From an uncultured Paracoccaceae bacterium (GTDB taxonomy: Bacteria; Pseudomonadota; Alphaproteobacteria; Rhodobacterales; Rhodobacteraceae), in NCBI GenBank assembly GCA_947487205.1, contig CANKVU010000019.1:1-64000 (forward strand): a stretch of DNA of 64,000 bases. The letters are read 5' to 3'. A program made the translations under genes and the position numbers. The notes below the pieces were generated by a model. The model saw nothing but the letters and a program-made list of their open reading frames with translations, was not told where the DNA came from and made no database searches. The first letter of the stretch is position 1; every line of letters starts with the position of its first letter. Positions 20,537-30,362 of this stretch are shown one piece after another.

Positions 20537-22663
20537 TCACTCCGGCAGGGCGTAGGAGATCACCGCGTCGCTGACGCCGGTCCCCATGAAATGGTGCCCG
20601 CCGGGCGCGATCATGACGTATTGCCGACCATCCACCTCGTAGGAGATCGGGTTGGCCTGTCCCCCCGCCGGCAGGACGTCGGTCCAGAGCGTCTCCCCGG
20701 TCTCGATGTCGATGGCCCGGATGAGGTTGTCCGTCGCCGCGGCGATGAAGATCAGCCCGCCCGCGGTGACGACCGAGCCGCCATTGTTGGGCGTCCCGAT
20801 ATTCAGCGGCAGCTTCGAGGGCACGCCGAAGGGGCCGTTGCGCCGCGCGGTGCCGAGCGGCCGGTCCCAGAGCGTCTCGCCGGTCTCCAGGTCGATGGCG
20901 CGGATGCCGCCATAGGGCGGCTGCGTGCAGGGCATCCCCGTGAAGGGCGCGCGCCAGCCGGCATTGATGCGGATCGAATACGGCGCGCCCTCCTGCGGGG
21001 CGTTCCCGCCCGCACCCTCGCCGCTGTCGCCACCGTCGGTGATGATCGGCCAGTCTGTCTCTTCCTGCGGGATCAGCTGGTTGTAGTTCGGGATGTTGTT
21101 GTAATTGGCCACGATGATGCCGCGATCGGTATCAACCGCGACCGACCCCCAGTCGGAGCCGCCGTTGTATCCCGGATACTGGATGAAGGGCGCCTCCGCC
21201 GTGGGCGGTTGGAAGAAGCCCTCGTAATTGGCGCGGCGGAACTGGATGCGGCAGAAGAGCTGGTCGATGGGCGACATGCCGTACATGTCTCGCTCTTCGA
21301 GCGGCTCGAAGCGGATCTGGTGGTAGCTGCTGGCCGGCTGGGTGGGCGAGATGTAGTCGGGCTCGATCTCGCCGCGGCTGGGGACGGGGTTCTCCTCCAC
21401 GGGTTGCAGGCTTTCGCCCGTCTCGCGGTTCAGGACGTAGATGTCGCCCTGCTTCGAGGGCAGGATGATCGCCGGCACCGCGTCGCCGTCCTGCGGGAAA
21501 TCCACGAGCGTCGGCTGCGATCCGAGGTCGTAATCCCACACGTCGCGGTGCACGGTCTGGAAGGTCCAGGCGACCTCGCCCGTGGTGGCGTCGATGGCCA
21601 CGAGCGCGGTCGAGTATTCGTTCTCCGCCTCGGAGCGGTTGGAGCCGTAATAATCGACCGAGCTGTTGCCCATCGGCAGGTAGACGTAGCCCAGCTCCTC
21701 GTCGGCCACCGCGGTCGTCCACATGTTGGGCGTGCCGCGGGTATAGATCTCGCCCTCGGGCGGGCCGTCCCGGTTCTCTTCGGGCGCGCCCAGGTCCCAG
21801 GCCCAGGCGAGCTCGCCCGTGCGCGCGTCGAAGCCGCGGATCACGCCCGAGGGCGCGTCCTCGGCCTGGCCGTCCTTGACCTGCGCGCCGGTGACGATGA
21901 CGCCCCGCACGAGCACGGGCGGCGCGGTGACGGCGTACCAGCCCGGCACCCGTTCGCCCACGTCCTGCCACAGATCCACCATGCCGTTCTCGCCGAACTC
22001 CTCGCAGGGGTCGCCGGTCCGGGCGTCGAGCGCGATCAGCTTGGCGTCGAGCGTCGCCTCGATCACGCGGGTCGAGCAGATGTCGCCCTCCGCCGCCTCC
22101 GGATCGGTCCAGATCGACACCCCGCGGCAGGTCGCGCCATAGGGGATGGCCTCGTTCGGCACGCCGGGATCGTAGCGCCAGTTCTCCTCGCCGGTCGCCG
22201 CGTCGACCGAGATCAGGACGTTCATGGCCGAACAGGTCAGGATGTCGTCGCCGACCTTCAGCGGCGTGATCTCGGGGGAATATTTCCCCTCGGCGGTCCC
22301 CTCCGGCATGTCGCCGGTATGGTAGACGAAGGCGCGTTCGAGGCCCTCGACGTTTTCCGGCGTGATCTGGTCGAGCGGAGAATAGCGCGTCGCCTGCGCG
22401 TCGCCGCCCCAGAACGGCCAATCCGCGCCCACCTCGGGCAGGTCCTGGGCCTGCATGACCGGATCGACATCCGCCGTCCCGGTCTCGTCTCCGGTGGGCT
22501 CGGCCTCGGGCGGGGTCTGCGGCGCGGGGCTCTGGTCCGTCGGCCCCTCCGGCGGAACGGGGGTCAATTCGGCGGCCGGCTCGGTTCCCTGGGCGGGTGC
22601 CGGGAGGGGCGCCAACAGGAGGGTCGCCGCGGACAGGAGGGCGGGAACGCTGACATGGGACAC
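20537..22663 (-). CDS. gcd: PQQ-dependent dehydrogenase catalytic subunit (membrane glucose dehydrogenase type)
   Basis: A 708-residue quinoprotein that would oxidise an aldose or polyol in the periplasm and pass electrons to ubiquinone. Starting at GTG 22663, it has a signal-peptide-like or short anchor segment (VPALLSAATLLLAPLPAPAQ), a Pro/Glu-rich spacer to about residue 60, then an eight-bladed PQQ propeller. Landmarks are GADWPFWGGDAQATRYSPL, ITPENVEGLERAFVYHTGDM, TAVADEELGYVYLPMGNSS and the C-terminal LPAGGQANPISYEVDGRQY. The match is to the E. coli Gcd/quinate dehydrogenase group, normally fused behind five membrane helices. Here the preceding gene encodes four such helices and stops 8 bases upstream. 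GTGAGG in that junction serves as ribosome site. The substrate (glucose, quinate or another) is not decided. Confidence 0.88.
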   Translation of the reverse strand: MSHVSVPALLSAATLLLAPLPAPAQGTEPAAELTPVPPEGPTDQSPAPQTPPEAEPTGDETGTADVDPVMQAQDLPEVGADWPFWGGDAQATRYSPLDQITPENVEGLERAFVYHTGDMPEGTAEGKYSPEITPLKVGDDILTCSAMNVLISVDAATGEENWRYDPGVPNEAIPYGATCRGVSIWTDPEAAEGDICSTRVIEATLDAKLIALDARTGDPCEEFGENGMVDLWQDVGERVPGWYAVTAPPVLVRGVIVTGAQVKDGQAEDAPSGVIRGFDARTGELAWAWDLGAPEENRDGPPEGEIYTRGTPNMWTTAVADEELGYVYLPMGNSSVDYYGSNRSEAENEYSTALVAIDATTGEVAWTFQTVHRDVWDYDLGSQPTLVDFPQDGDAVPAIILPSKQGDIYVLNRETGESLQPVEENPVPSRGEIEPDYISPTQPASSYHQIRFEPLEERDMYGMSPIDQLFCRIQFRRANYEGFFQPPTAEAPFIQYPGYNGGSDWGSVAVDTDRGIIVANYNNIPNYNQLIPQEETDWPIITDGGDSGEGAGGNAPQEGAPYSIRINAGWRAPFTGMPCTQPPYGGIRAIDLETGETLWDRPLGTARRNGPFGVPSKLPLNIGTPNNGGSVVTAGGLIFIAAATDNLIRAIDIETGETLWTDVLPAGGQANPISYEVDGRQYVMIAPGGHHFMGTGVSDAVISYALPE

Positions 22664-22671
22664 GGGAAACC

Positions 22672-23046
22672 TCACGCGGCTTGGGACATGCGCGCCCGGC
22701 GCGCGGGCAGGGCCAGGAGAACGAGGACGAGAAGGACCGTGGGGGCGACCATCCGCGGCACCCAGGCCCACCAGTCGAACTGGACCTCCCAGATCGTCCA
22801 GGCGAGGGTGAAGGCCCAGGCCGCGGCATAGACCAGCGCCCCGGCCCTCTCGAAGCGGAACAGAAGCACGCCGGAGGCGAGGAGCAGGAGCCCCGCGATC
22901 GCGTAATACCAGCTTCCGCCGAGGACGACGAGATAGACGCCGCCGCCGAGGAGGATAAGCCCGATGATGGCCAGGACGATCGCGAGCGCGATGACGGCCC
23001 AATGGCCGGCGCGGGTCGCGGTGGACTGGGAAGAGGCGCGTGGCAT
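22672..23046 (-). CDS. membrane anchor corresponding to the N-terminal domain of membrane PQQ glucose dehydrogenase
   Basis: A 124-residue protein with four transmembrane helices (about 15-34, 39-59, 66-85, 92-115). The middle part, VLGGSWYYAIAGLLLLASGV followed by an AWTIWEVQFDWWAWVPR segment, matches the first four helices of fused Gcd-type enzymes (GGSWYY and WEVGFDFWALTPR in E. coli). This domain anchors the enzyme and provides the ubiquinone site. It starts at ATG 23046 and is separated by 8 bases and a frame change from the catalytic gene. It is either a true split enzyme or a single frameshift in a fused gene. Confidence 0.8.
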   Translation of the reverse strand: MPRASSQSTATRAGHWAVIALAIVLAIIGLILLGGGVYLVVLGGSWYYAIAGLLLLASGVLLFRFERAGALVYAAAWAFTLAWTIWEVQFDWWAWVPRMVAPTVLLVLVLLALPARRARMSQAA

Positions 23047-23599
23047 GACCGGGGCCCTTTCGACATTTACAACGGATGCGACATGAAGGCGCACCCCTTT
23101 CAGGTTAGCCCCGCGCATCGATCCGTCCAGCGCATGGCGGCAGAGACAGTCCAGTCCCGGGCGTTGCGGGCCCCTGTTCGACGGCCGTGCGGATCGCAGA
23201 CCGGCATGGCGGCCGGCCCGAAATCGCCGGCCACCCCGATCGGCGGACATCCGTGGCCGCGATCCCGGTCCGGAGGGTGGCGCCCGAACCTTCGCTGACC
23301 CCTCGGCCGGAATGGCGAGGACGATTTTCCGGGGATCGGCCATGGCCGGTTCCGGCGCGGGTGTGGATGCGCCCTCCTCGGCAAGCGTGATCGTCTGGAA
23401 TCGGCGGGGGCTTCGCCCGACGCCATTCTTCGGATGGCGAAGCTCGCGTCGCAGACGATCGCGCGGAGGATCGTCCCGGCCCCGGATCCGCTTCGGGCCC
23501 GGCTTCGCAACCTGACGGGATGCCGCTCTTCCGCGCGCTTGGCCGCATCCCGACGGGTCATGCGCCCCTGCCGCACGGGCCGGGGCGCATGAGGTCTCG
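23047..23599. other. gene-free stretch between the PQQ-dehydrogenase genes and the alpha/beta hydrolase
   Basis: Frames on both strands lack recognisable domains. An AT-richer patch at 23060-23095 directly upstream of the membrane-anchor gene is the likely promoter area. Nothing else seen. Confidence 0.5.
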
Positions 23600-24763
23600 T
23601 CAATTCACCTGCGTGCCCAACAGGTCGCCGGCTTCCTGCTTGATCGCGCGGACCTCCTCGTCGAGCCGCACGATGGCTTCGGCCGTCGCGGCCGCGCCGG
23701 GCGCGCCCATGAAGAAGAAATGGTTCCCCTCCACTCGGGTGGTCAGGCGATCGTTCAGCCCCTCGGCCAGATCGACGAGGCCGGTCCAGTTCTCCTCCGA
23801 CAAGCCGGACAGATCCACGCCGCCGGCGTACCGCTTGTAGAGGGTGTTGGCGTTGTAGATGCCCCAGGCGGCCTTGTCGGTCAGGGCGTGGCGCGCATCC
23901 GCCGGCAAGGTCGGCGCGACCATCCCGACCAGCGGGAAGGCGTCGAAGGCGAAGGGATTGGCGTCGGCCATGGCCGCCAGCCGGTCCATCTCGAACGCGC
24001 CGTCGCGGTATTGCTGCCCGTAGCCCTGCAGATTGACGGGAATGTCGCCCTGATACTCCGTCTTGAACACCTCTTCGGGCACGATCTGGCGGCCTTGCGC
24101 CTCGCCCATGGCCGCCATCTGCTGGTACCAGCCCTCGAAATCCTTCCTGCGGTCGGCGTAACCGCTTTCCAGCATCGGATATTCACGGGTCACGGCGATA
24201 AGTCCGGGCAGGGCCGGGGTGGCCGCCAGGGACACGAAGAACGCGAGGTCCAGGTCGGCCGCCTCGGCCGCCGCGTGGATGGCCTGGGCCGACTTGCCCG
24301 CCATCGACCAGCCGGCGACGATCACCGGCCCCTCGAGATCGTGCTCTTCGAGCGCCCGCCCCGCCAGTTCGACGACCTGTTCGCCCCAGTCGCGGATCAT
24401 GAAATCGGGGTGGGCCGTCTCCAGACCGCCCTCTTCGAGGTCGATCGGATAGCTGACGGCGAGGAAGTTGTAGCCCTGTTCGACGACATGCGTGGCCAGG
24501 AAATCCTGCGGGTCGGAGCCCTCGTGCCCCCCATAGGCGACGCGCGCGGCGTGGTGCGCGCCGGGGACGAAGACGACGAGCGGCGCATCGGCCTCGCCGG
24601 CGGCGAAATAGGTGATCGCGGGAAAGCCGGCCGCCTCCACATTCTCTTCGCCGGGATAGAGCCCGGTCGCGGTGTCGCCGTCCTGCGCGGCGACGGGGGC
24701 GGCGACGGGGGCGGCGGCGAGGCCGAGGCAGAAAATGGCCCGCGCCATCGTCGTTGTATACAT
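23600..24763 (-). CDS. exported alpha/beta hydrolase
   Basis: A 387-residue protein with a signal peptide to about residue 26 (repeated APVAAPVAAQ). The alpha/beta-hydrolase core follows: oxyanion strand APLVVFVPGAHHAARVAYGG near residue 60, nucleophile elbow VIVAGWSMAGKSAQ near residue 150 (Gly-x-Ser-x-Gly), and a C-terminal histidine in RVEGNHFFFMGAPGAA near residue 350. The Asp of the triad is not confidently placed. The unusual length between nucleophile and histidine implies a cap domain (tyrosine/glutamine-rich, 190-290). GGAGGAGGATACC before ATG 24763 fixes the start. Substrate unknown. It is a single gene with no clear partners. Confidence 0.82.
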   Translation of the reverse strand: MYTTTMARAIFCLGLAAAPVAAPVAAQDGDTATGLYPGEENVEAAGFPAITYFAAGEADAPLVVFVPGAHHAARVAYGGHEGSDPQDFLATHVVEQGYNFLAVSYPIDLEEGGLETAHPDFMIRDWGEQVVELAGRALEEHDLEGPVIVAGWSMAGKSAQAIHAAAEAADLDLAFFVSLAATPALPGLIAVTREYPMLESGYADRRKDFEGWYQQMAAMGEAQGRQIVPEEVFKTEYQGDIPVNLQGYGQQYRDGAFEMDRLAAMADANPFAFDAFPLVGMVAPTLPADARHALTDKAAWGIYNANTLYKRYAGGVDLSGLSEENWTGLVDLAEGLNDRLTTRVEGNHFFFMGAPGAAATAEAIVRLDEEVRAIKQEAGDLLGTQVN

Positions 24764-25018
24764 TGGTATCCTCCTCCTTGGGCGACGCCACATTTCAGGG
24801 TGTCTGACCCATGGTCAACTCCATATCGCCGGACGGTCATGACCGCCGTGCATCCGGCCGGGGGCCGGCATCACGCCTCCCCCCGCGGTCCCGGGTCGGA
24901 GTATCGCCCGCGCCGTCGCCGAGGCCGGGCGGAAATTCGGACGGAACACGCGAAGAAGCCGCCCTGTTGACCGCCGGGCCGATGGACGGCCCGGACCAAG
25001 ACGTTTGGAGGCGGTCGA

Positions 25019-26092
25019 ATGGAGTGGACACCCCTGAGATTGTCGACGCCGATCAGATCGCCGGCATTCGCCGGCACGCGCCTGAGGGACCTTTTCGGCC
25101 GATCCGACGGCGACGCCGACCGTGTCGGCGAAAGCTGGGAGGTGGCCGACGTGGACGAGATGCAATCGACGATCCGCAACGGCCCCCTGCGCGGCGTCAC
25201 CCTCGGCGCGGCGGTGGCCGAGCACGGAGAGGACCTCGTCGGGCCGGGGTTTCGCGGGCCGCGCTTTCCGTTCCTGGCGAAGTTCATCGACGCGAGCCGT
25301 GACCTTCCCGTCCACCTGCATGCCGACGACCGGGTCGCGCGGCGCGATTATGGCGCGCCCAACGGCAAGACCGAGGCGTGGTTCGTGCCCTGGGCGCAGC
25401 CCGGCGCGACGGTCCTGGCGGGGTTGAAGCCCGACGGCCCGCGCGGCGACGCGCTGAAACAGGCGCTTCGGGACGAGAAGTTCGACCAGGTGATGCGGCG
25501 CCTGCCGGTATCGGCCGGGGACACGATCTTCGTGCCCGCCGGGACGCTGCAGAGCTTCGGGCCGGATATCCTCGTCTACGAGATCCAGCAGAGCTCCGAT
25601 GTCCTCGAAAGCGCCATGCCCTGGCGGATGGGCGACCGCGTGCCCTACGAGCCCGAGGAGCGGGAGGCCAACCTCGACCGCCTGATGGGACAGCTCGATC
25701 CCGACCCGCAGCCGAACTTCCGGCCCGGGCTCCTCCTCGGGGACGCGGGCGGTATCCTGCGCCGCATCCTCGTGGCCTGCGACCATTTCGCCCTGGAGCG
25801 CCTGAGGGTCGCCTCGACCGCGACGCTCGCCTGGCATAGGGAGACGGCGGTGCTCCTGTCGAATTTCGGCCCCCCGGTCACGGTCGCGGGCCCCGATGGC
25901 GGGTCCATGGCCCTCGATCCGGGTCGCAGCCTGCTTCTGCCCGCGGCCCTCGGACCCGTCTCGGTGGCGGGTCCGGCGGATCTCTTCGCCAGCTACGTTC
26001 CCGACCTTCGGGCCGATGTCATCGATCCGCTCGAGGCGCGGGGCCTCGATCCGACGGACCTCGCGGGCCTCGCCCCCGAACGCCCCGGCTGA
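25019..26092 (+). CDS. mannose-6-phosphate isomerase class I-like cupin
   Basis: A 357-residue protein of the ManA type I architecture: an N-terminal cupin with LPVHLHADDRVARRDYG (position of the zinc His in V-H-P-D-D), GKTEAWFV (zinc Glu), then PAGTLQSFGPDILVYEIQQS near residue 190. In genuine isomerases that last motif is GTxHAxG with a zinc His; here it is Gln (GTLQSFG). The C-terminal cupin half (230-357) is divergent. Classical enzymes interconvert mannose-6-P and fructose-6-P. The ligand change leaves catalysis in doubt, so it may act on another sugar or be a degenerate paralogue. GGAGG precedes the ATG. The aldo/keto reductase follows after 62 bases, probably in one operon. Confidence 0.75.
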   Translation: MEWTPLRLSTPIRSPAFAGTRLRDLFGRSDGDADRVGESWEVADVDEMQSTIRNGPLRGVTLGAAVAEHGEDLVGPGFRGPRFPFLAKFIDASRDLPVHLHADDRVARRDYGAPNGKTEAWFVPWAQPGATVLAGLKPDGPRGDALKQALRDEKFDQVMRRLPVSAGDTIFVPAGTLQSFGPDILVYEIQQSSDVLESAMPWRMGDRVPYEPEEREANLDRLMGQLDPDPQPNFRPGLLLGDAGGILRRILVACDHFALERLRVASTATLAWHRETAVLLSNFGPPVTVAGPDGGSMALDPGRSLLLPAALGPVSVAGPADLFASYVPDLRADVIDPLEARGLDPTDLAGLAPERPG

Positions 26093-26154
26093 GCGGCACC
26101 TCTTCGCGGCCGATGCGGCGCATCGGCCCTCCCACGATCCGGTCAGGACACGAC

Positions 26155-27234
26155 ATGCAGTATCGCCCCCTCGGCCAGAGCGGCCTCATGGTCTCGGACC
26201 TCATCCTCGGCACCATCCCCTTCGGCGGAGCGCACGGCTTCGAGAAGACCGGGCAGGTGGGCGCGCGCGAGGCCCGGCGCCTGATCGACATCGCCCGCGA
26301 GGCCGGCGTCAACATGATCGACACCGCCGACCTCTATTCCAAGGGCGTCGCCGAGGAGACGGTCGGCGAAGCCCTGTCCCGGGCGAATGGCGGCTGGCCC
26401 GAGGACCTTCTCGTCACCTCGAAGGCGCGGTTTCCCATGGGCGAGGGGCCGAACGCGGGCGGCGCGTCCCGCTACCACCTGATCCGTGCCTGCGAGGCGA
26501 GCCTCAAGCGCCTCGGGACCGACCATATCGACCTCTACTACCTCCACATGTGGGACGGGGTCACGCCGATCGAGGAATCCATCGCCGCCATGGACACCCT
26601 GATCGAGCACGGCAAGGTGCGCTATTTCGGCCTGTCCAACTTCAACGGCTGGCAGAGCATGAAGGCCGTGGCCGCGGCCGAGCACCTCAGCAAGCACCGC
26701 CCCGTCAGCCAGCAGATCTACTACACCCCCGAAAGCCGGGAGGCGGAATACGAGCTGATCCCCTTCGCCCGGGACCAGGGGCTGGCCACCTCGATCTGGA
26801 GCCCGCTCGGCGAGGGGCTGCTGACCGGCAAGCTGCGCCGGGACCAGCCGCTCGACGAAAATCACCGCCAGGGCTCGGGCTGGCCGGAGCCGTGGATCAA
26901 CGACCGCGAGCGGCTCTACGACATCATCGACCTGCTGGTGGAGATCGGCGCGGCGCATGACGTCTCCGCCGCCCGGGTGACCCTCGCCTGGCTCCTCGGC
27001 CGGCCGGGGGTGGACAACCTCGTCATCGCCGCGCGGAACGAAGAGCAGCTGCGCGACAACCTCGCCGCCCCCGACCTGGCCCTGACCGGGGAGGAAACCG
27101 CGCGGCTCGAAGAGGCCACGCGGCCCGCGCCGATCTATCCCTACTGGCACCGGGCCATGAACGGCACGGACCGGCCCGAGCCCGCCGACCGCGAGCTGAT
27201 CGAGGGCATGCGCCGGACGATGGGTCTGGACTAG
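26155..27234 (+). CDS. aldo/keto reductase
   Basis: A 359-residue NADPH-dependent oxidoreductase with a TIM-barrel fold. The catalytic tetrad is visible: Asp and Tyr in NMIDTADLYSKG near residue 58, Lys in LLVTSKARF near 90, His in DLYYLHMWDGV near 130. The C-terminal nucleotide-binding segment VDNLVIAARNEEQLRDNLAA near 290 is typical of the AKR11/12-like bacterial group. It follows the ManA-like gene and ends just before a strong hairpin. A sugar aldehyde or ketose substrate is plausible from the neighbour but unproven. Confidence 0.92.
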   Translation: MQYRPLGQSGLMVSDLILGTIPFGGAHGFEKTGQVGAREARRLIDIAREAGVNMIDTADLYSKGVAEETVGEALSRANGGWPEDLLVTSKARFPMGEGPNAGGASRYHLIRACEASLKRLGTDHIDLYYLHMWDGVTPIEESIAAMDTLIEHGKVRYFGLSNFNGWQSMKAVAAAEHLSKHRPVSQQIYYTPESREAEYELIPFARDQGLATSIWSPLGEGLLTGKLRRDQPLDENHRQGSGWPEPWINDRERLYDIIDLLVEIGAAHDVSAARVTLAWLLGRPGVDNLVIAARNEEQLRDNLAAPDLALTGEETARLEEATRPAPIYPYWHRAMNGTDRPEPADRELIEGMRRTMGLD

Positions 27235-27273
27235 CCCGCGGGGCGTTTGCGACGCGGGGGTCGGGGTCCCCGG

Positions 27274-27296
27274 GGCCCGGGCGGATCGCCCGGGCC
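27274..27296 (+). terminator. perfect GC hairpin after the aldo/keto reductase
   Basis: A perfect 10-bp stem GGCCCGGGCG/CGCCCGGGCC with a GAT loop, 40 bases after the stop codon. No U-tract. Confidence 0.6.
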
Positions 27297-27627
27297 GTCC
27301 CGACCACCTGTCGAAACGGGGACCTCGCGCGGAGATCGGCGCCCGGAAGGGCGCCGTCTCCGGCGTGATCCCGGAGCACAGCGCGCCCCGGCGCCTCTTC
27401 CAGAAGGCCTGCCTCGGTAAACCGGTCCGGGCGGCGCGTGAAAGACCGGGCACCTTCCTGGCAGGAAAGGGGGGCCCCGAACGAGCAGGACGCGGTCGCG
27501 CCGGGGGAGGCGGAGGCCGTCACGGCGACCGGCGAGGTCCCTTCGTGCGGCCATGCCGGATTGGGCGGCGCGCCGGTATGCGTCGCTGGTTCGAGAACGA
27601 TGGCGCGCGAGATCCGGCTGAGGACTG

Positions 27628-27702
27628 ATCGAGGAGAAGAATGGCGAGTTCAGGTGCTTGGCGGCCGACCTGACGTTCGACCAGTCGATAAGTGGCCAAT
27701 GA
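27628..27702 (+). pseudogene. fragment resembling an IS3/IS407-type OrfA transposase
   Basis: A 24-residue frame ending in TGA reads IEEKNGEFRCLAADLTFDQS. It resembles the conserved coiled-coil end of IS407-group OrfA proteins (L-E-x-E-N-x-x-L-K-x-L-V-A-D-L-x-L-D-K). The sequence before and after is not in frame with a transposase, so this would be a relic. The match is from memory of the family pattern and is short. Confidence 0.4.
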
Positions 27703-30362
27703 CTCCCGGCCGGCCACGGGCGCGGCGCTGGCCGACGCCGGTTGATCCGGTGACGGAGTTCGTTTCCCATACCCTCTGGGATTTCGAGCGCCGGGCGCGC
27801 GCTCCCCGTCCCGTCCAGCCGGAGGCGGTCCGTGCCGATCTGGCAGGGCAGGGGCTCCCGCGCCGCACCGGCCCGCATGCGCCCTCGACCCTGCGCCGCC
27901 GCTCTCGTTGCGATCGAGATCGCATGGCTGGCGCGACGCGGCGGGACCGTTCCCGTCGCCCGCCCTGCGCAAGGCGCCGCGCCGTGCGGCAGACGCCTCC
28001 CCGCGTCCCGGGGCGCGCGCAGGAGCCGCAACCCGGATATTCGACCGGCGCCACCCGCCCCTGGCCTTCGGCACGGGTGGCCGCGGCGCAACGAGATCTC
28101 TGCCCTTTCGAGGGACCGCATCGAGGAACGTCAGGCCAAGGACCCGGAGACTTGTTCCGCGATCCGGCGGGAAATCGCCTCGCAACCAGGAAACGGCCGC
28201 GGAGGCTGGATCGATCGGTGTCTCCGGGCGGGACGGTCCGCCGTTTCAGGAGCGGGGGTGAACCAGCTGCTCAGCGGTCCGGTGCGGCAAGATCGTGGCA
28301 GGATTTGAGCGCATCGATCGAGCAATCCCGGGGGGTGGACAGGAGCCGGTCTTTCCGAGGCCGGGATCGCCCGCGCCCCCCGCGCCCCGGGGTCGCGACG
28401 CCGGATCGGGGGCCGGGACAAGGGTCGTCGGACCATGCGGCGGGGGGCGGACGGGACGGTTTGCCTCGACCGAGGCGAGGCATGACGACCAGGCCGATCG
28501 TGGCGCCGAGCGCGAAGGGGACCCTCGATCAGCCGGCCTGACCAACGCGCGGCTTCCCCCCGAAGAACGCGTTCCCGAGGTCACGGGGGCCGTGGCGATC
28601 CGGGATTCCGATCCGCCGGATCGCGGGCGCGAAACCGGGACGGGCCCCCCCCCATACGTGCCGGACGCGGAGGGGCCGCCAAGTCCCCCGAGGATGCCTT
28701 TCAAGCGCCATCGGAGGAACGGCTCGGAAGGCGCTGATTTCCGGTCAGATTACGGCACAGGCCGTTAAGCGCGGACGGATTGATGCGGCTCTCTCTCCCC
28801 AACTCCATGTCATGCGGTCAGCCAACGATACGGGCCCAAGGGGGATAACGTGCCCTCGAAGCCCGCCGGGCGCGATCGGTCGGGCCTTCCATGGGCCCCC
28901 GGGCAGTCCCGCCGGGTCGCTGCGTCGACCCGGAGCCCCCGACTCCGGATCTCGCTCCTCGCAGGCGCCCACGGCAGAGGCCCAGCAACAGGCTCTCCCG
29001 GCCTCGGGAGGGCCCGGCCCCAACCGCTCGATCTGACCGGTATGGGCACCGCGCGGATCGAAGCGCCAGGTCTCCCCGGGAGATCGGGTCGGGGACGAGC
29101 GCGTGCAGGCGCTCCCGAGGGCCGACGCCTCCTGGGTCATGACGCCGGCGGGGCCGGATTGCCCGTTCCGGCTCCTCATGCCGGAGGGACCTCACCCGGG
29201 TGCCAGGCTCTCGCCGCGATCGAGCGCGGAATCCTGGCAGCGGAGGGAAGCGCGGCACCCCCCGTCCGGAAGAGCCGGGAACCGGTCCGGAGGCGCCCGG
29301 CCGACCCACCGTCTCCCGGCGACCGTCGGGGTCACGACGGAGCGCCGATCGCCTGGGCACCGGGGGCAGCGATCACCTCGGTGGCCATGGGGTCGAAGCC
29401 TCCCACGAAGGGCTCTCGACCCCGGCCGCCAGCGTCGCAATCCGGCGCGGTGGCCTCCCGACGGCTTCCCTCGGGGGAACGGCCTCCGCGAGGCGTCGAC
29501 CGATCACGGCGCGATCCGCAAGACGATCCCGAGGTCCTTCCGCCGGATCCCGGCCGCCAGGGCCTCGGCCGGGCTCGGTGCCAGGACGGTGAGCGCCGGT
29601 ACCGGCTTTGCGGTATCTCCCTCTCCGGGTGCGACATCTCCGGTGAGGATACCCCGCAGCGGTCCGGGCGTGAGCCTTCCTCGATCGGCCGACGCGTGGC
29701 GCGCGGTGGCATCGGTGTGGGAACAGGGGTGGGTGCGAGGCCGGGCTCTTTCAGGCCCTCGTGGATCGTGCTCCGGTCGGCCGGCGCGGGCCGCGACCGC
29801 TCCTCGGGCCGGCTCGGCCCGGGGCGGGTCTGCGTGCCGGCCGGATTCCCTTGGCGCCTGATTGGTGGGGTACAGCCTCGCGGCAAGCATCGTGCGCACC
29901 GCCTTGTCCGCAGCCTCGACCTCCTCCGCGGGGGCCAGTCGATACCTGGTTCGGCCGTCAATCGACGGTTCACGACATGGGCCACGCCGATGGCTGCGAG
30001 CGTCGCCCCATGATCAGCGCAAGGTGCAGGATATCCTGCCGGCCGACCTCCCATGCGCTGAGAGCCCCGGCCGGGTGGCGGAGGGACGCCTGCCCTGGCA
30101 ACGCGAAATTCCCGTGCAGGCGCGAAAGGAGTGCCCAGATCCGCCACGTACGGCCGGCAGATCTGAGCATGGTTCGACCCGCGAGGTTGGCCTGCATCGC
30201 GGTGGCATCGGGCCAGCTCCCCTTCGCGTTGTCATCGCGCATCCGGGAGCGGGCTACCGAGGCCCATTGGCGAAGCCCGTGCCCGCCGCACATGCCGGCC
30301 CCGCCCGTCGCGCGCCCTGCAATCCTGATGACATTGTCCATGCCCGTCCCCTGATCCATGGA

